This document shows positions 52,866 to 63,176 of a DNA stretch of 64,000 nt, one piece after another. The position numbers and the translations under genes were made by a program. Source of the stretch: Pseudorhodoferax sp. Leaf274 (lineage in GTDB: Bacteria; Pseudomonadota; Gammaproteobacteria; Burkholderiales; Burkholderiaceae_C); assembly GCF_001422445.1 (NCBI RefSeq), contig NZ_LMNA01000030.1, positions 600,946 through 664,945 on the forward strand, read 5' to 3'. How positions within the stretch are numbered: the first letter of the stretch is position 1; each line of letters starts with the position of its first letter. The notes under the pieces were generated by a model that searched no databases, had not been told where the DNA came from, and saw only the letters and a list, made by a program, of their open reading frames with translations.

Positions 52866-54268
52866 CAGTAGCCGTCGTCCGAGCCGGCCGCGAGGCTCTC
52901 GAACTTGGTGATGTTGCGCAGGAAGGCGAGCTTGACGGTGCCGGTCGGGCCGTTCCGCTGCTTGGCGATGATGACCTCGGCCACGCCAGGCTCCTTGCAG
53001 GCGTCCTTGGTGTAGTACTCGTCGCGGTAGATGAACATGATGATGTCCGCGTCCTGCTCGATGGCGCCGGATTCGCGCAGGTCGCTCATCATGGGGCGCT
53101 TGTCGGGCCGCTGCTCCACGCTGCGGTTGAGCTGCGACAGCGCGATCACCGGGCACTGCAGTTCGCGCGCGAGCATCTTGAGGCCCCGCGAGATCTCGCC
53201 CAGTTCGGTGGCACGGTTCTCGTCGCTGCCACCGCCGGAGCCGCTCATGAGCTGCAGGTAGTCCACCACGATCAGGCCGAGCTTGCCGCACTGGCGCGCG
53301 AGCCGGCGTGCGTTGGCGCGCAGTTCGCTGGGCGACAGGCCCGGCGTCTCGTCGATGTGCAGCGAGATGTTGCGCAGCTTCTCGATGGCCTCGGTCAGGC
53401 GCGGCCACTCGTCGTCGGTCAGGCGGCCGTTGCGCAGGTGGCCCTGGTCGACACGGCCGATCGAGCCGACGATCCGCACGGCCAACTGGGCTGCGCCCAT
53501 TTCCATCGAGAAGATGGCGACCGGCAGGCCTTCGTGCAACGCCACGTGCTCGGCGATGTTGACGGCAAAGGCGGTCTTTCCCATGGACGGGCGCGCGGCC
53601 AGCACGATCATGTCGCCGGCCTGCAGGCCCGAGGTCATGCGGTCCAGGTCGTGGAAGCCGGTGGGCACGCCCGTGATCTCGTTCTGCTGGTCGGCCATCT
53701 CCTGCACGCGGTCCAGCAGGTCGACGACCAGCGACTCCATCGCCTGGAAGCCCTGCTTGTTGCGCGCACCTTCCTCGCCGATGTTGAAGATCTTCTGCTC
53801 GGCTTCGTCCAGGATCTTGTCGACCGCGCGGCCCTTGGTGTTGAAGGCGCTGGTGGCGATCTCGTCGCTGGCCGTGACGAGTTTGCGCAGGATGGCGCGC
53901 TCGCGCACGATCTCGCCATAGCGGCGGATGTTGCTCGCGCTCGGCACGAACTGCGCCAGGGAGTTCAGGTAGGACAGCCCGCCCACGTCGTCGGCCTTGC
54001 CGACCGACTGCAGCGCCTCGTACACCGTGATCACGTCGGCCGGCTTGTTGGCGTTCACGAGGTCGCGGATGGCCGCGAAGATCAACCGGTGCTCGTAGCG
54101 GTAGAAGTCGCCCTCCTTGAGCACGTCGCCCACGCGGTCCCAGGCCGCGTTGTCCAGCAAGAGCCCCCCCAGCACGCTGGACTCGGCCTCGATGGAATGC
54201 GGCGGCACGCGCAGCTGCGCGATCTGGCGATCCTGCGGATCGTCGTCGATGGAATACATGGCGGACAT
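52865..54268 (-). CDS. dnaB: Replicative DNA helicase DnaB
   Basis: A 467-residue hexameric helicase. The N-terminal domain (about 15-120; LRVPPHSIEAESSVLGGLLLD) interacts with primase. The RecA-like motor has Walker A AARPSMGKTAFA, Walker B LIVVDYLQLM and the arginine-finger region near RNGPTGTV. The ATG at 54268 follows AAGGTCACCG; one 9 bases later is an alternative. The gene lies downstream of rplI but beyond a strong terminator, so it probably has its own promoter in 54269-54396. Confidence 0.96.
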   Translation of the reverse strand: MSAMYSIDDDPQDRQIAQLRVPPHSIEAESSVLGGLLLDNAAWDRVGDVLKEGDFYRYEHRLIFAAIRDLVNANKPADVITVYEALQSVGKADDVGGLSYLNSLAQFVPSASNIRRYGEIVRERAILRKLVTASDEIATSAFNTKGRAVDKILDEAEQKIFNIGEEGARNKQGFQAMESLVVDLLDRVQEMADQQNEITGVPTGFHDLDRMTSGLQAGDMIVLAARPSMGKTAFAVNIAEHVALHEGLPVAIFSMEMGAAQLAVRIVGSIGRVDQGHLRNGRLTDDEWPRLTEAIEKLRNISLHIDETPGLSPSELRANARRLARQCGKLGLIVVDYLQLMSGSGGGSDENRATELGEISRGLKMLARELQCPVIALSQLNRSVEQRPDKRPMMSDLRESGAIEQDADIIMFIYRDEYYTKDACKEPGVAEVIIAKQRNGPTGTVKLAFLRNITKFESLAAGSDDGY

Positions 54269-54396
54269 CGGTGACCTTGAAAGCAAGCGCGGGATGCTAC
54301 GCGCCACATGCCGGGCCGTCATGGGACAAGCCTGTGCATAAACGGTGGAGCAGCGGTGATTCTGGCGGCACAGCCTGTGGGCAAGCTGTGGTCACC

Positions 54397-54432
54397 AAAA
54401 GAAAAAGCCGCCGGGCTCGCGCCTGGCGGCTT
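54397..54432 (-). terminator. Intrinsic terminator of rpsF-priB-rpsR-rplI
   Basis: On the minus strand AAGCCGCC plus AGGC, loop GCGA, GCCC plus GGCGGCTT, then TTTCTTTTGG. The 12-bp stem (one G-T pair) lies 19 bases after the rplI stop. Confidence 0.9.
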
Positions 54433-54450
54433 CTCAGCGGATCGCGACGA

Positions 54451-54903
54451 TCAGGCGGTTTCGCCGTAGACCGAGACGTTGATCTCGACGACCACGTCGG
54501 TGTGCAGGGCCACGCTCACGGTGCTTTCGCTGACGGTCTTGATCGGGCCGTTGGGCATGCGCACTTGCGACTTGGCGACCTTGTAGCCGAGCTTCTCGAG
54601 CTCTTCAGCGATGTCGGCGTTGGTCACCGAGCCGAACAGGCGGCCGTCCACGCCGGCCTTCTGGGTCAGCTTGACGGTGGTGCCGGACAGCTTGTCGCCC
54701 TGGGCCTGGGCTTCGCCCAGCTTGGCGGCAGCGGCCTTCTCGAGCTCGGCGCGGCGCGCTTCGAATTCGGCCTTGGCCGATTCGGTGGCGCGGCGGGCGC
54801 GGCCCGAAGGGATCAGGAAGTTGCGGGCGTAGCCATCCTTGACCTTGACGATTTCGCCGAGGTTGCCGAGGTTGACGACCTTGTCGAGCAGAATGATTTG
54901 CAT
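54451..54903 (-). CDS. rplI: Large ribosomal subunit protein bL9
   Basis: A 150-residue bL9 starting [21 protein letters not shown], with [13 protein letters not shown] in the N-terminal domain, a long central helix and the C-terminal RNA-binding domain ([16 protein letters not shown]). It is the last gene of the rpsF-priB-rpsR-rplI operon, 12 bp after rpsR, and is followed by a strong terminator. Confidence 0.98.
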   Translation of the reverse strand: MQIILLDKVVNLGNLGEIVKVKDGYARNFLIPSGRARRATESAKAEFEARRAELEKAAAAKLGEAQAQGDKLSGTTVKLTQKAGVDGRLFGSVTNADIAEELEKLGYKVAKSQVRMPNGPIKTVSESTVSVALHTDVVVEINVSVYGETA

Positions 54904-54915
54904 GCTCGTGGCTCC

Positions 54916-55200
54916 TTAGATGCGGTGCTGGTCGCTGTACGGCAGCATCGCGAGGAAACGCGCACGCTTGATGGCCGTGTTCAGCTGACGCTGGAAGAAA
55001 GCGCGGGTGCCGGTCAGGCGCGCCGGGATGATCTTGCCGTTCTCGGCAATGAAATCGCGCAGCGTGTCGATGTCCTTGTAGTCGATGTGCTCGACACCGG
55101 TCACGGTGAAGCGGCAAAAGCGCTTGCGCTTGAACAGCAGCGATTGGGTGTTGCGCTTGGGACGCTTGTCCTTGTTGTTGAAACGCCTAGGTCCGGCCAT
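54916..55200 (-). CDS. rpsR: Small ribosomal subunit protein bS18
   Basis: A 94-residue bS18 with [20 protein letters not shown] and [18 protein letters not shown], matching the family throughout. It binds bS6 on the ribosome platform. Its start at 55200 overlaps the end of priB by 14 bases. Confidence 0.98.
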   Translation of the reverse strand: MAGPRRFNNKDKRPKRNTQSLLFKRKRFCRFTVTGVEHIDYKDIDTLRDFIAENGKIIPARLTGTRAFFQRQLNTAIKRARFLAMLPYSDQHRI

Positions 55201-55510
55201 GTTGGGCTCCTGATGAATCTGTTGAAACTGGTTGAAACTCTTGCACGTGCAGAACGAGACCCTTGCCAGCGCGCGGGTTGGTGACGAAGCCGGCGAAACG
55301 CCAGCTGCTGCCAACTACCTGCTTGCGCATCCGCTCGGCCACGGCACCAAAGGCCACAGCCCTGATGCTTGCCTTGATGTGCCGTGTCTGCCCCGCTTCC
55401 TCGACCTGCGACTCGTGTTCCAGCACCAGATCCTGGGCGGGCAAGCCGGCCGGGGTGTAGCGCAGGGCCTTGAGTTCGGCGATCGACGCGGTCAGCAGCA
55501 GGTGGTTCAT
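55187..55510 (-). CDS. priB: Primosomal replication protein PriB
   Basis: A 107-residue OB-fold single-strand DNA-binding protein, [20 protein letters not shown] at the start and [20 protein letters not shown] near the end. PriB stabilises PriA at stalled forks for replication restart. Its place between rpsF and rpsR is the conserved operon order, and it overlaps rpsR by 14 bases. Confidence 0.92.
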   Translation of the reverse strand: MNHLLLTASIAELKALRYTPAGLPAQDLVLEHESQVEEAGQTRHIKASIRAVAFGAVAERMRKQVVGSSWRFAGFVTNPRAGKGLVLHVQEFQPVSTDSSGAQHGRT

Positions 55511-55562
55511 GCCTGCCAGGCCTGCACGCGGCGGCGCGTTGCGTTCTGCTGCGGTGCCGTCC

Positions 55563-55934
55563 TCAATGCTGGCCGGCGGTCTCGGCCTGCTGGGTCTTGC
55601 GGGCTTCTTCGCGCTCGACCGTCTTCATCATGGAAGACGGGCCGGTCTCGGCCTTCTTCAGCTGGACGGTCAGGTGGCGCAGCACGGCGTCGTTGAACTT
55701 GAAGGCGTGCTCGAGCTCGCTCATCACGGCCTGGTCGGCCTCGATGTTGACGCACAGGTAGTGCGCCTTCGCCAGCTTGTTGATCATGTAGGCCAGTTGA
55801 CGACGGCCCCAGTCTTCCACGCGGTGGATCTTGCCGCCGCCGTTGGTGATCATGGACTTGTAGCGCTCCAGCATGGCCGGAACCTGTTCGCTCTGATCCG
55901 GGTGGATCATGAGGATGATTTCATAGTGACGCAT
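55563..55934 (-). CDS. rpsF: Small ribosomal subunit protein bS6
   Basis: A 123-residue bS6: [36 protein letters not shown] and LNDAVLRHL-like [22 protein letters not shown] charged C-terminal tail follows. It is the first gene of the operon, with TTAAGGAGAGTCC before the ATG and a promoter overlapping the upstream symporter stop. Confidence 0.98.
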   Translation of the reverse strand: MRHYEIILMIHPDQSEQVPAMLERYKSMITNGGGKIHRVEDWGRRQLAYMINKLAKAHYLCVNIEADQAVMSELEHAFKFNDAVLRHLTVQLKKAETGPSSMMKTVEREEARKTQQAETAGQH

Positions 55935-55978
55935 GGACTCTCCTTAAGAGTAAGAACCCCTCCCCTTGCGGACGACTT

Positions 55979-55993
55979 CCCCAAGGTTCGGGG
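55979..55993 (-). promoter_or_regulatory. Small hairpin in the rpsF leader
   Basis: On the minus strand CCCC-GAACCTT-GGGG lies about 45-60 bases upstream of rpsF. bS6-bS18 autoregulatory leaders are known in bacteria and use a hairpin with CCG-type features. The resemblance here is weak and only suggestive. Confidence 0.3.
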
Positions 55994-56042
55994 CCAAAGC
56001 CACCTGCGGCGTCAACTGCAGTGTGGCAAGGCAAAGCCGAGC

Positions 56043-56070
56043 ATTATAGCCCGGACTTGCGAGAGAGCAA
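56043..56070 (-). promoter_or_regulatory. rpsF: Promoter of the rpsF operon
   Basis: On the minus strand TTGCTC (56070-56065), 16 bases, then TATAAT (56048-56043), followed by GCTCGGCTTTGCC. The -10 overlaps the symporter stop codon. It shares the GCTATAAT-NNNNCGGCTT pattern with the rpmB promoter. Confidence 0.65.
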
Positions 56071-58269
56071 ACTGGCCGACACGATAGCAGCCGTAGCCGC
56101 AGCGACGCCGAACACGCCGGCGGCCGCCGGCTGGATGCCGAACCACAGGCCAGGCCCCGAAAATCCGGTCCAGCCTCGCACCACGGGGTGGTGTGCCAGC
56201 ATGTAGCCCAGCGTCACGCCGGCACCGGCCAGCATGCCGGCCATCACGCCTGCGCGCGAGGTGCGGCGCCAGAAGATGCCAGCGACCAGCGCCGGAAAGA
56301 AGGTCGAGGCCGCCAGCGAGAACGAGGCCGTGACGAGGTACAGGATGTCGGCCGAGCGCCAGGCCGCCACGTACGCCGCCGCCAGCGCCACCATGAGCAG
56401 CGCGAACTTGGAGAACACCACGCTGTAGAGCGCGCCCACGCGCCGCCTGCCGCTTTGCAGGTACAGGTCGTGCGCGAAGGCGTTGCCCATGGTCAGCAGC
56501 AGGCCGTCGGCCGTGGACAGGGCTGCCGCCAGGCCGCCGGCAGCCACCAGGCCGGCGATGACGTAGGGCAGCCCGCCGATCTCGGGCGTGGCCAGCATGA
56601 TGATGTCCGCGCCCAGGCGGATCTCGGCGAACTGCAGGATGCGGTCGCCGTTCACGTCGGCCACCGAGACCAGCGCAGGATCGACGCGCGCCCACTGCGC
56701 GATCCAGGCCGGCAGGTCGTCGAAGCTCCGGCCCACCAGCCCGCTGAGCACCTCGTGCTTGACCAGCACCGCCAATGCCGGTGCCGCGATGTAGAGCAAG
56801 GAGATGAACAGCAGCGACCAGGCCACCGAGCTGCGTGCGCCCGCGACCGATGGCGTGGTGAAGAAGCGCGTGAGCAGGTGCGGCAGGCCGGCCGTGCCCA
56901 GCATCAGGCACAGCATCAGCGCCAGGAAGTTCAGCCGTGCCGTGGAGAAGGCGGCGCGCTCGGCCGGCGTGCCATCGGGATGGCCGGCGAACGGTGTGGC
57001 CATGGGCGCCACCCCGCCCAGCGGACGCGAGCGTTCCTGCATCTCGGCCAGCGCGCGCGTCCATCGCTCGCGCGCAACCTGCTCGGTCGCAGGCAGGGCG
57101 TTGAGCACGCGGCTGGCTTCGCGCAGCGCGGCATCGGCAGCGCCCGCCGCGCGCAGCTGCTGCAAGCGCTGCTGGGCCTGCAGGCGCTCGCGTGCCAGCG
57201 CGGCCGGCACGTCGCGCAGCATGGCTTCATAGGCCGCGGCACGGCGCGCGAACTCGGCCACCACGGCCTGCTCGGCCGGCGCGGCAGCCAGCTCGGCCTC
57301 GCGCACGGCGATCTGGCCCAGCTGCGGCCCGTAGACGAAGGGCGCGGCCGGATTGCCGAGCTGCTTGTAGGCCAGCCAGGACACCGGGATCAAAAAGGCC
57401 AGGATCAGGATCACGTACTGCGCCACCTGGGTCCAGGTCACGGCCCGCATGCCGCCCAGGAAGCTGCACACCAGCACGCCACCCAGGCCGAGCAGGATGC
57501 CGATCTCGAACTGCACGCCGGTCAGGCGCGAGGCGATCAGGCCCACGCCGTAGATCTGGGCCACGACGTACGTGAAGGAGCACAGCACCGCCGCCAGCGC
57601 CGCCAGCACGCGTGGCCAGCGGCCGCCGAAGCGCTGCGCAAAGTAGTCGGGCACGGTGTAGATCTCGGCGCGGCGCAGGGCCGGCGCGATCAGCAGCGCC
57701 AACAGGCAGAAGCCGCCGGTCCAGCCCAGGATGTAGGCCAGGCCGCCGGCCTGGTTGGGCAGCCCCGAGAAGCCCTGCAGGTACAGCCCGCCGGCCAAGC
57801 TGATGAACGACGCCGCGCTCATCCAGTCGGCCGCCGTCGCCATGCCGTTGTAGACGGGCGGCACGCTGCGGCCGGCCACGTAGTACTCGCGCGCGTCAGA
57901 TGTGCGGCAAAAGATGCCGATGCCGGCATACAGCGCCAGGCTGGAGAACAGGAAGATGGCGCCGATCCAGGGGCGCGGCAGGCCGGCGCGCTCGGCCAGT
58001 GCCATGGCGGCCAGGAATGCCAGCAGGCACAGCACGTACAGCGCGAAGATGCGGTGCAGCCGGCCATGGGCGGCTGGCGCGGCGGCATCGCGGCCTCGCC
58101 GGGCCCACGCATAGACCGCGACGATGGCGATGAAGCCGAACACCGCGCCCTGCGCGCAGAGCCAGTAGTTCAGCGGCCAGCCGGCGACGGTGGTGTCGAG
58201 ATCGCGGGCGAACCAGGCCGGCCCGAAGGACAGCAGCGCCCACAGCAGCAACAGCAGACCTCGCAGCAA
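56044..58269 (-). CDS. Sodium/solute symporter (VC_2705-like SSS family) with fused small-subunit-like N-terminus
   Basis: A 741-residue membrane protein. Residues 1-60 (LLLLLWALLSFGPAWFARDL, then WPLNYWLCAQGAVFGF) resemble DUF4212 small subunits. From about 75 the SSS domain begins (EYYVAGRSVPPVYNGMATAA, the sodium-site region). About residues 318-440 form a charged Ala/Arg/Glu-rich insertion. An EF-hand-like loop (DVNGDRILQFAE, 538-549) lies in a later hydrophilic segment. TTG start with AAGGAG five bases upstream. The substrate is probably a small carboxylate such as acetate. Confidence 0.85.
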   Translation of the reverse strand: MLRGLLLLLWALLSFGPAWFARDLDTTVAGWPLNYWLCAQGAVFGFIAIVAVYAWARRGRDAAAPAAHGRLHRIFALYVLCLLAFLAAMALAERAGLPRPWIGAIFLFSSLALYAGIGIFCRTSDAREYYVAGRSVPPVYNGMATAADWMSAASFISLAGGLYLQGFSGLPNQAGGLAYILGWTGGFCLLALLIAPALRRAEIYTVPDYFAQRFGGRWPRVLAALAAVLCSFTYVVAQIYGVGLIASRLTGVQFEIGILLGLGGVLVCSFLGGMRAVTWTQVAQYVILILAFLIPVSWLAYKQLGNPAAPFVYGPQLGQIAVREAELAAAPAEQAVVAEFARRAAAYEAMLRDVPAALARERLQAQQRLQQLRAAGAADAALREASRVLNALPATEQVARERWTRALAEMQERSRPLGGVAPMATPFAGHPDGTPAERAAFSTARLNFLALMLCLMLGTAGLPHLLTRFFTTPSVAGARSSVAWSLLFISLLYIAAPALAVLVKHEVLSGLVGRSFDDLPAWIAQWARVDPALVSVADVNGDRILQFAEIRLGADIIMLATPEIGGLPYVIAGLVAAGGLAAALSTADGLLLTMGNAFAHDLYLQSGRRRVGALYSVVFSKFALLMVALAAAYVAAWRSADILYLVTASFSLAASTFFPALVAGIFWRRTSRAGVMAGMLAGAGVTLGYMLAHHPVVRGWTGFSGPGLWFGIQPAAAGVFGVAAATAAIVSASLLSRKSGL

Positions 58270-58312
58270 TCCGTCTCCTTGCCGCCGCGTGGCATCGCGG
58301 CTGTTCTCATCG

Positions 58313-58337
58313 AAAAAGGGGCGCCCGAAGGCGCCCC
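58313..58337 (-). terminator. Intrinsic terminator of ppsA
   Basis: On the minus strand GGGGCGCC, loop TTCG, GGCGCCCC, then TTTTTC. It is 29 bases after the ppsA stop and 44 bases before the symporter start. Confidence 0.92.
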
Positions 58338-58365
58338 GATGGTGCAGCTTGGCGGCCTGACCGTG

Positions 58366-60756
<2,391 letters not shown>

Positions 60757-60980
60757 GGGAAAGCTCCAAAGGTTGAAAAACCGTCTGCACGCCGCCCGCA
60801 GGACGCCCCGCCGTCAGCAACGTCGTCCATGCCGGCGGCGCAACGTGGTTGTCGTTGCTGTGTGTGCGCGCGCCACATGGTGAAAATCTGGGACATTGGG
60901 GCGGCATTGTAGGGGCCAGCCCGGGCATGGCGTGTAGGCCCGGTTCCTGCAAAATGGCCCCGCAGTTTTCTGGAGCACCT

Positions 60981-61802
60981 ATGACGACCCGCACCGTATT
61001 CTTCATTTCCGACGGCACGGGCATCACGGCCGAAACCTTCGGCAACGCCATCCTGGCGCAGTTCGACATGAAGACGCGCCACGTGCGCCTGCCCTTCGTG
61101 GACACCATCGACAAGGCCCACCAGGCGGTGCGGCAGATCAACCATACGGCCGAGGTCGAGAACCGCAAGCCGCTGGTGTTCACCACCATCGTCAATGTGG
61201 AGGTGCTGCAGTTCTTCGAGCAGCACTGCCACGGCATGCTGCTGGACATGTTCGGCACCTTCGTGCGGCCGCTGGAGGTGGAGCTCGGCATCAAGTCGCA
61301 CCACCGCGTGGGGCGCTTCTCCGACATCAGCAAGAGCCAGGCGTACAACGACCGCATCGCCGCGATCAACTTCTCGCTGGAGCACGACGACGGCCAGAGC
61401 GACCGCGACCTGCAGCAGTCCGACGTGATCCTGGTCGGCGTGAGCCGCAGTGGCAAGACGCCCACTTCGCTCTACCTGGCCATGCAATACGGGCTCAAGG
61501 CATCGAACTACCCGCTGATTCCGGAGGACTTCGAGCGCAACCACCTGCCGCCAGCGCTGGTGCCGCACCGCGCCAAGCTGTTCGGCCTGACCATCAACCC
61601 CGAGCGCCTTTCGGAGATCCGCAACGAACGCCGGCCCAACTCGCGCTATGCGGCGCTCGACAACTGCCGCATGGAGGTCGCCGCGGCCGAGTCGATGATG
61701 CGGCGCAGCGGCATCCGCTGGCTCAGCACCACGACCAAGTCGATCGAGGAAATCGCAACCACGATCCTGCAGGAAGTGCGGCCCGAACGGCTCACCTACT
61801 GA
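60981..61802 (+). CDS. ppsR: PEP synthase regulatory protein (bifunctional kinase/pyrophosphorylase, DUF299)
   Basis: A 273-residue protein starting TVFFISDGTGITAETFGNAI, the family signature. The P-loop-like GVSRSGKTPTSLYLA (about 150-164) marks the ADP-dependent kinase site. It inactivates PpsA by threonine phosphorylation and reactivates it by phosphorolysis. TGGAGCACCT precedes the ATG. Its divergence from ppsA is the usual arrangement. The 3' end overlaps the convergent DUF2254 gene by 7 bases. Confidence 0.95.
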   Translation: MTTRTVFFISDGTGITAETFGNAILAQFDMKTRHVRLPFVDTIDKAHQAVRQINHTAEVENRKPLVFTTIVNVEVLQFFEQHCHGMLLDMFGTFVRPLEVELGIKSHHRVGRFSDISKSQAYNDRIAAINFSLEHDDGQSDRDLQQSDVILVGVSRSGKTPTSLYLAMQYGLKASNYPLIPEDFERNHLPPALVPHRAKLFGLTINPERLSEIRNERRPNSRYAALDNCRMEVAAAESMMRRSGIRWLSTTTKSIEEIATTILQEVRPERLTY

Positions 61803-63091
61803 GCCGCACGCCCACTGGCCTGCCGCGCGAGCCGCTGCAAGGCATCACGTTCTTCCTCCAGAACAGTCTGCTCACGCGCGAGCAGCCAGCCACGCCAGGC
61901 CAGGCGGCGCGCCTCTTCCGCCAGCACGCCGCCCGTGGCCCCGGCGATGGCGCCGAGCAGCTTGGTGAAGCGCGTGTGCACTTCGACCAGTCCCGCAGCG
62001 TCGCGCTGCAGCGGTGCGAACGCATCGCGGACGAAGTCGGCATCGTCGAGGGCCGGCACGTAGACGCGGTCGCACCGATCGGCCGACGGCGGATCGGACG
62101 GCGGCCCGGCCCGGTGCTGCGCCCAGGCGTCGACCAGGACCCGCGTGATGGAGCCACCCACCTGGATGGCGGAGCCGGCGTCGTTCACGGCCGCAGACAA
62201 CGCCCGCTGGCCGATCTCACTGAGCACCAGCAGCCCGAAACGTGGGTCCTGGAGGAAGCTGCGCTCCGCCCCGACCTCGATGGCACGGCGCAGCGCCGCC
62301 TCCTGCTCTGGCGCCAGCACCGCGGCCCGCCCTTGTGCGTCGGCGACCATGGCAAGCACCTGCCCTCGCACGACGAATGCGCCAGGCCGAAGGACCAGCC
62401 GGATTTCCCATTGCTGCGCCTGTGCCTGCGTCTGCATGGCCGGCACATCCAGATGTTGCACATAGCCGGTGGCCACCGCACGCAGCGGCATGCCGGGCAG
62501 GCCGTGCACCGTCTCCAGCGCCCTGCCGCCCAACGCCGGATCGCGCCAATGGTCGCGCAGGGCCGCACTCGCGGCGGCCTCCACCTGCTGGACCGTATGG
62601 CCCATGCGGCCAAGCTGGGAGAGCGTGCGGATCCATCGGATCAGCATCACGATGACCTGCACGACGACTGCGATGGTGACCAGCAGGAGCACGAACCTCC
62701 CGGTCGAACCGTAGTAGCCCAAGCCGAGCGCCAACAGCGCGATGACGGCATAGATGAACGCCGCGATGAAGGTGGCCACCGCCGTCTGCGCGTTGTCGTC
62801 GCCCATGATCACGCGCAGCGCACGCGGCGTTGCGCTGCCTGCTGCCGACGAGAACGCCTGTACCAGGATGGACAGGGAGAAGGTGCTGACGGTCAGCATG
62901 CTGGACGCGATGATGGTCAGCAGGCCTTGCAGGGTTTGCCGCTCCACGTCGGGCAGAACCCCATCGGGCAGTACACCGTTGGCGAGCACGGCCGCCAGGG
63001 CCACGAACGTGGCGACCACGCTCCACCACGCCGGCTTGAACCAGAGCTGTTCGCGCAGCCGGCCCCACAGGCGCCAGGGATGAGAAGACAT
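61796..63091 (-). CDS. DUF2254 family membrane protein
   Basis: A 431-residue protein with four N-terminal hydrophobic helices (about 20-45, 60-90, 100-130, 135-155) and a large soluble C-terminal region. Conserved features are SSMLTVSTFSLSILVQAFSSAAGSATPRAL and FGLLVLSEIGQRALSAAVNDAGSA, typical of DUF2254. Function is unknown. The ATG at 63091 is chosen because the family begins with a short cytosolic WRLWGRLREQLWFKPAWW segment. A GTAGGA motif lies 36 bp upstream. Confidence 0.8.
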   Translation of the reverse strand: MSSHPWRLWGRLREQLWFKPAWWSVVATFVALAAVLANGVLPDGVLPDVERQTLQGLLTIIASSMLTVSTFSLSILVQAFSSAAGSATPRALRVIMGDDNAQTAVATFIAAFIYAVIALLALGLGYYGSTGRFVLLLVTIAVVVQVIVMLIRWIRTLSQLGRMGHTVQQVEAAASAALRDHWRDPALGGRALETVHGLPGMPLRAVATGYVQHLDVPAMQTQAQAQQWEIRLVLRPGAFVVRGQVLAMVADAQGRAAVLAPEQEAALRRAIEVGAERSFLQDPRFGLLVLSEIGQRALSAAVNDAGSAIQVGGSITRVLVDAWAQHRAGPPSDPPSADRCDRVYVPALDDADFVRDAFAPLQRDAAGLVEVHTRFTKLLGAIAGATGGVLAEEARRLAWRGWLLAREQTVLEEERDALQRLARQASGRAAQ

Positions 63092-63176
63092 GGTCCCTAG
63101 CCTACGACGCTCCAGGGCCCCCGGCTGTAGGAAGGCAGCCACCGCGCCCCTTCCGAGCGCGAGGCACCTGCCGCAC

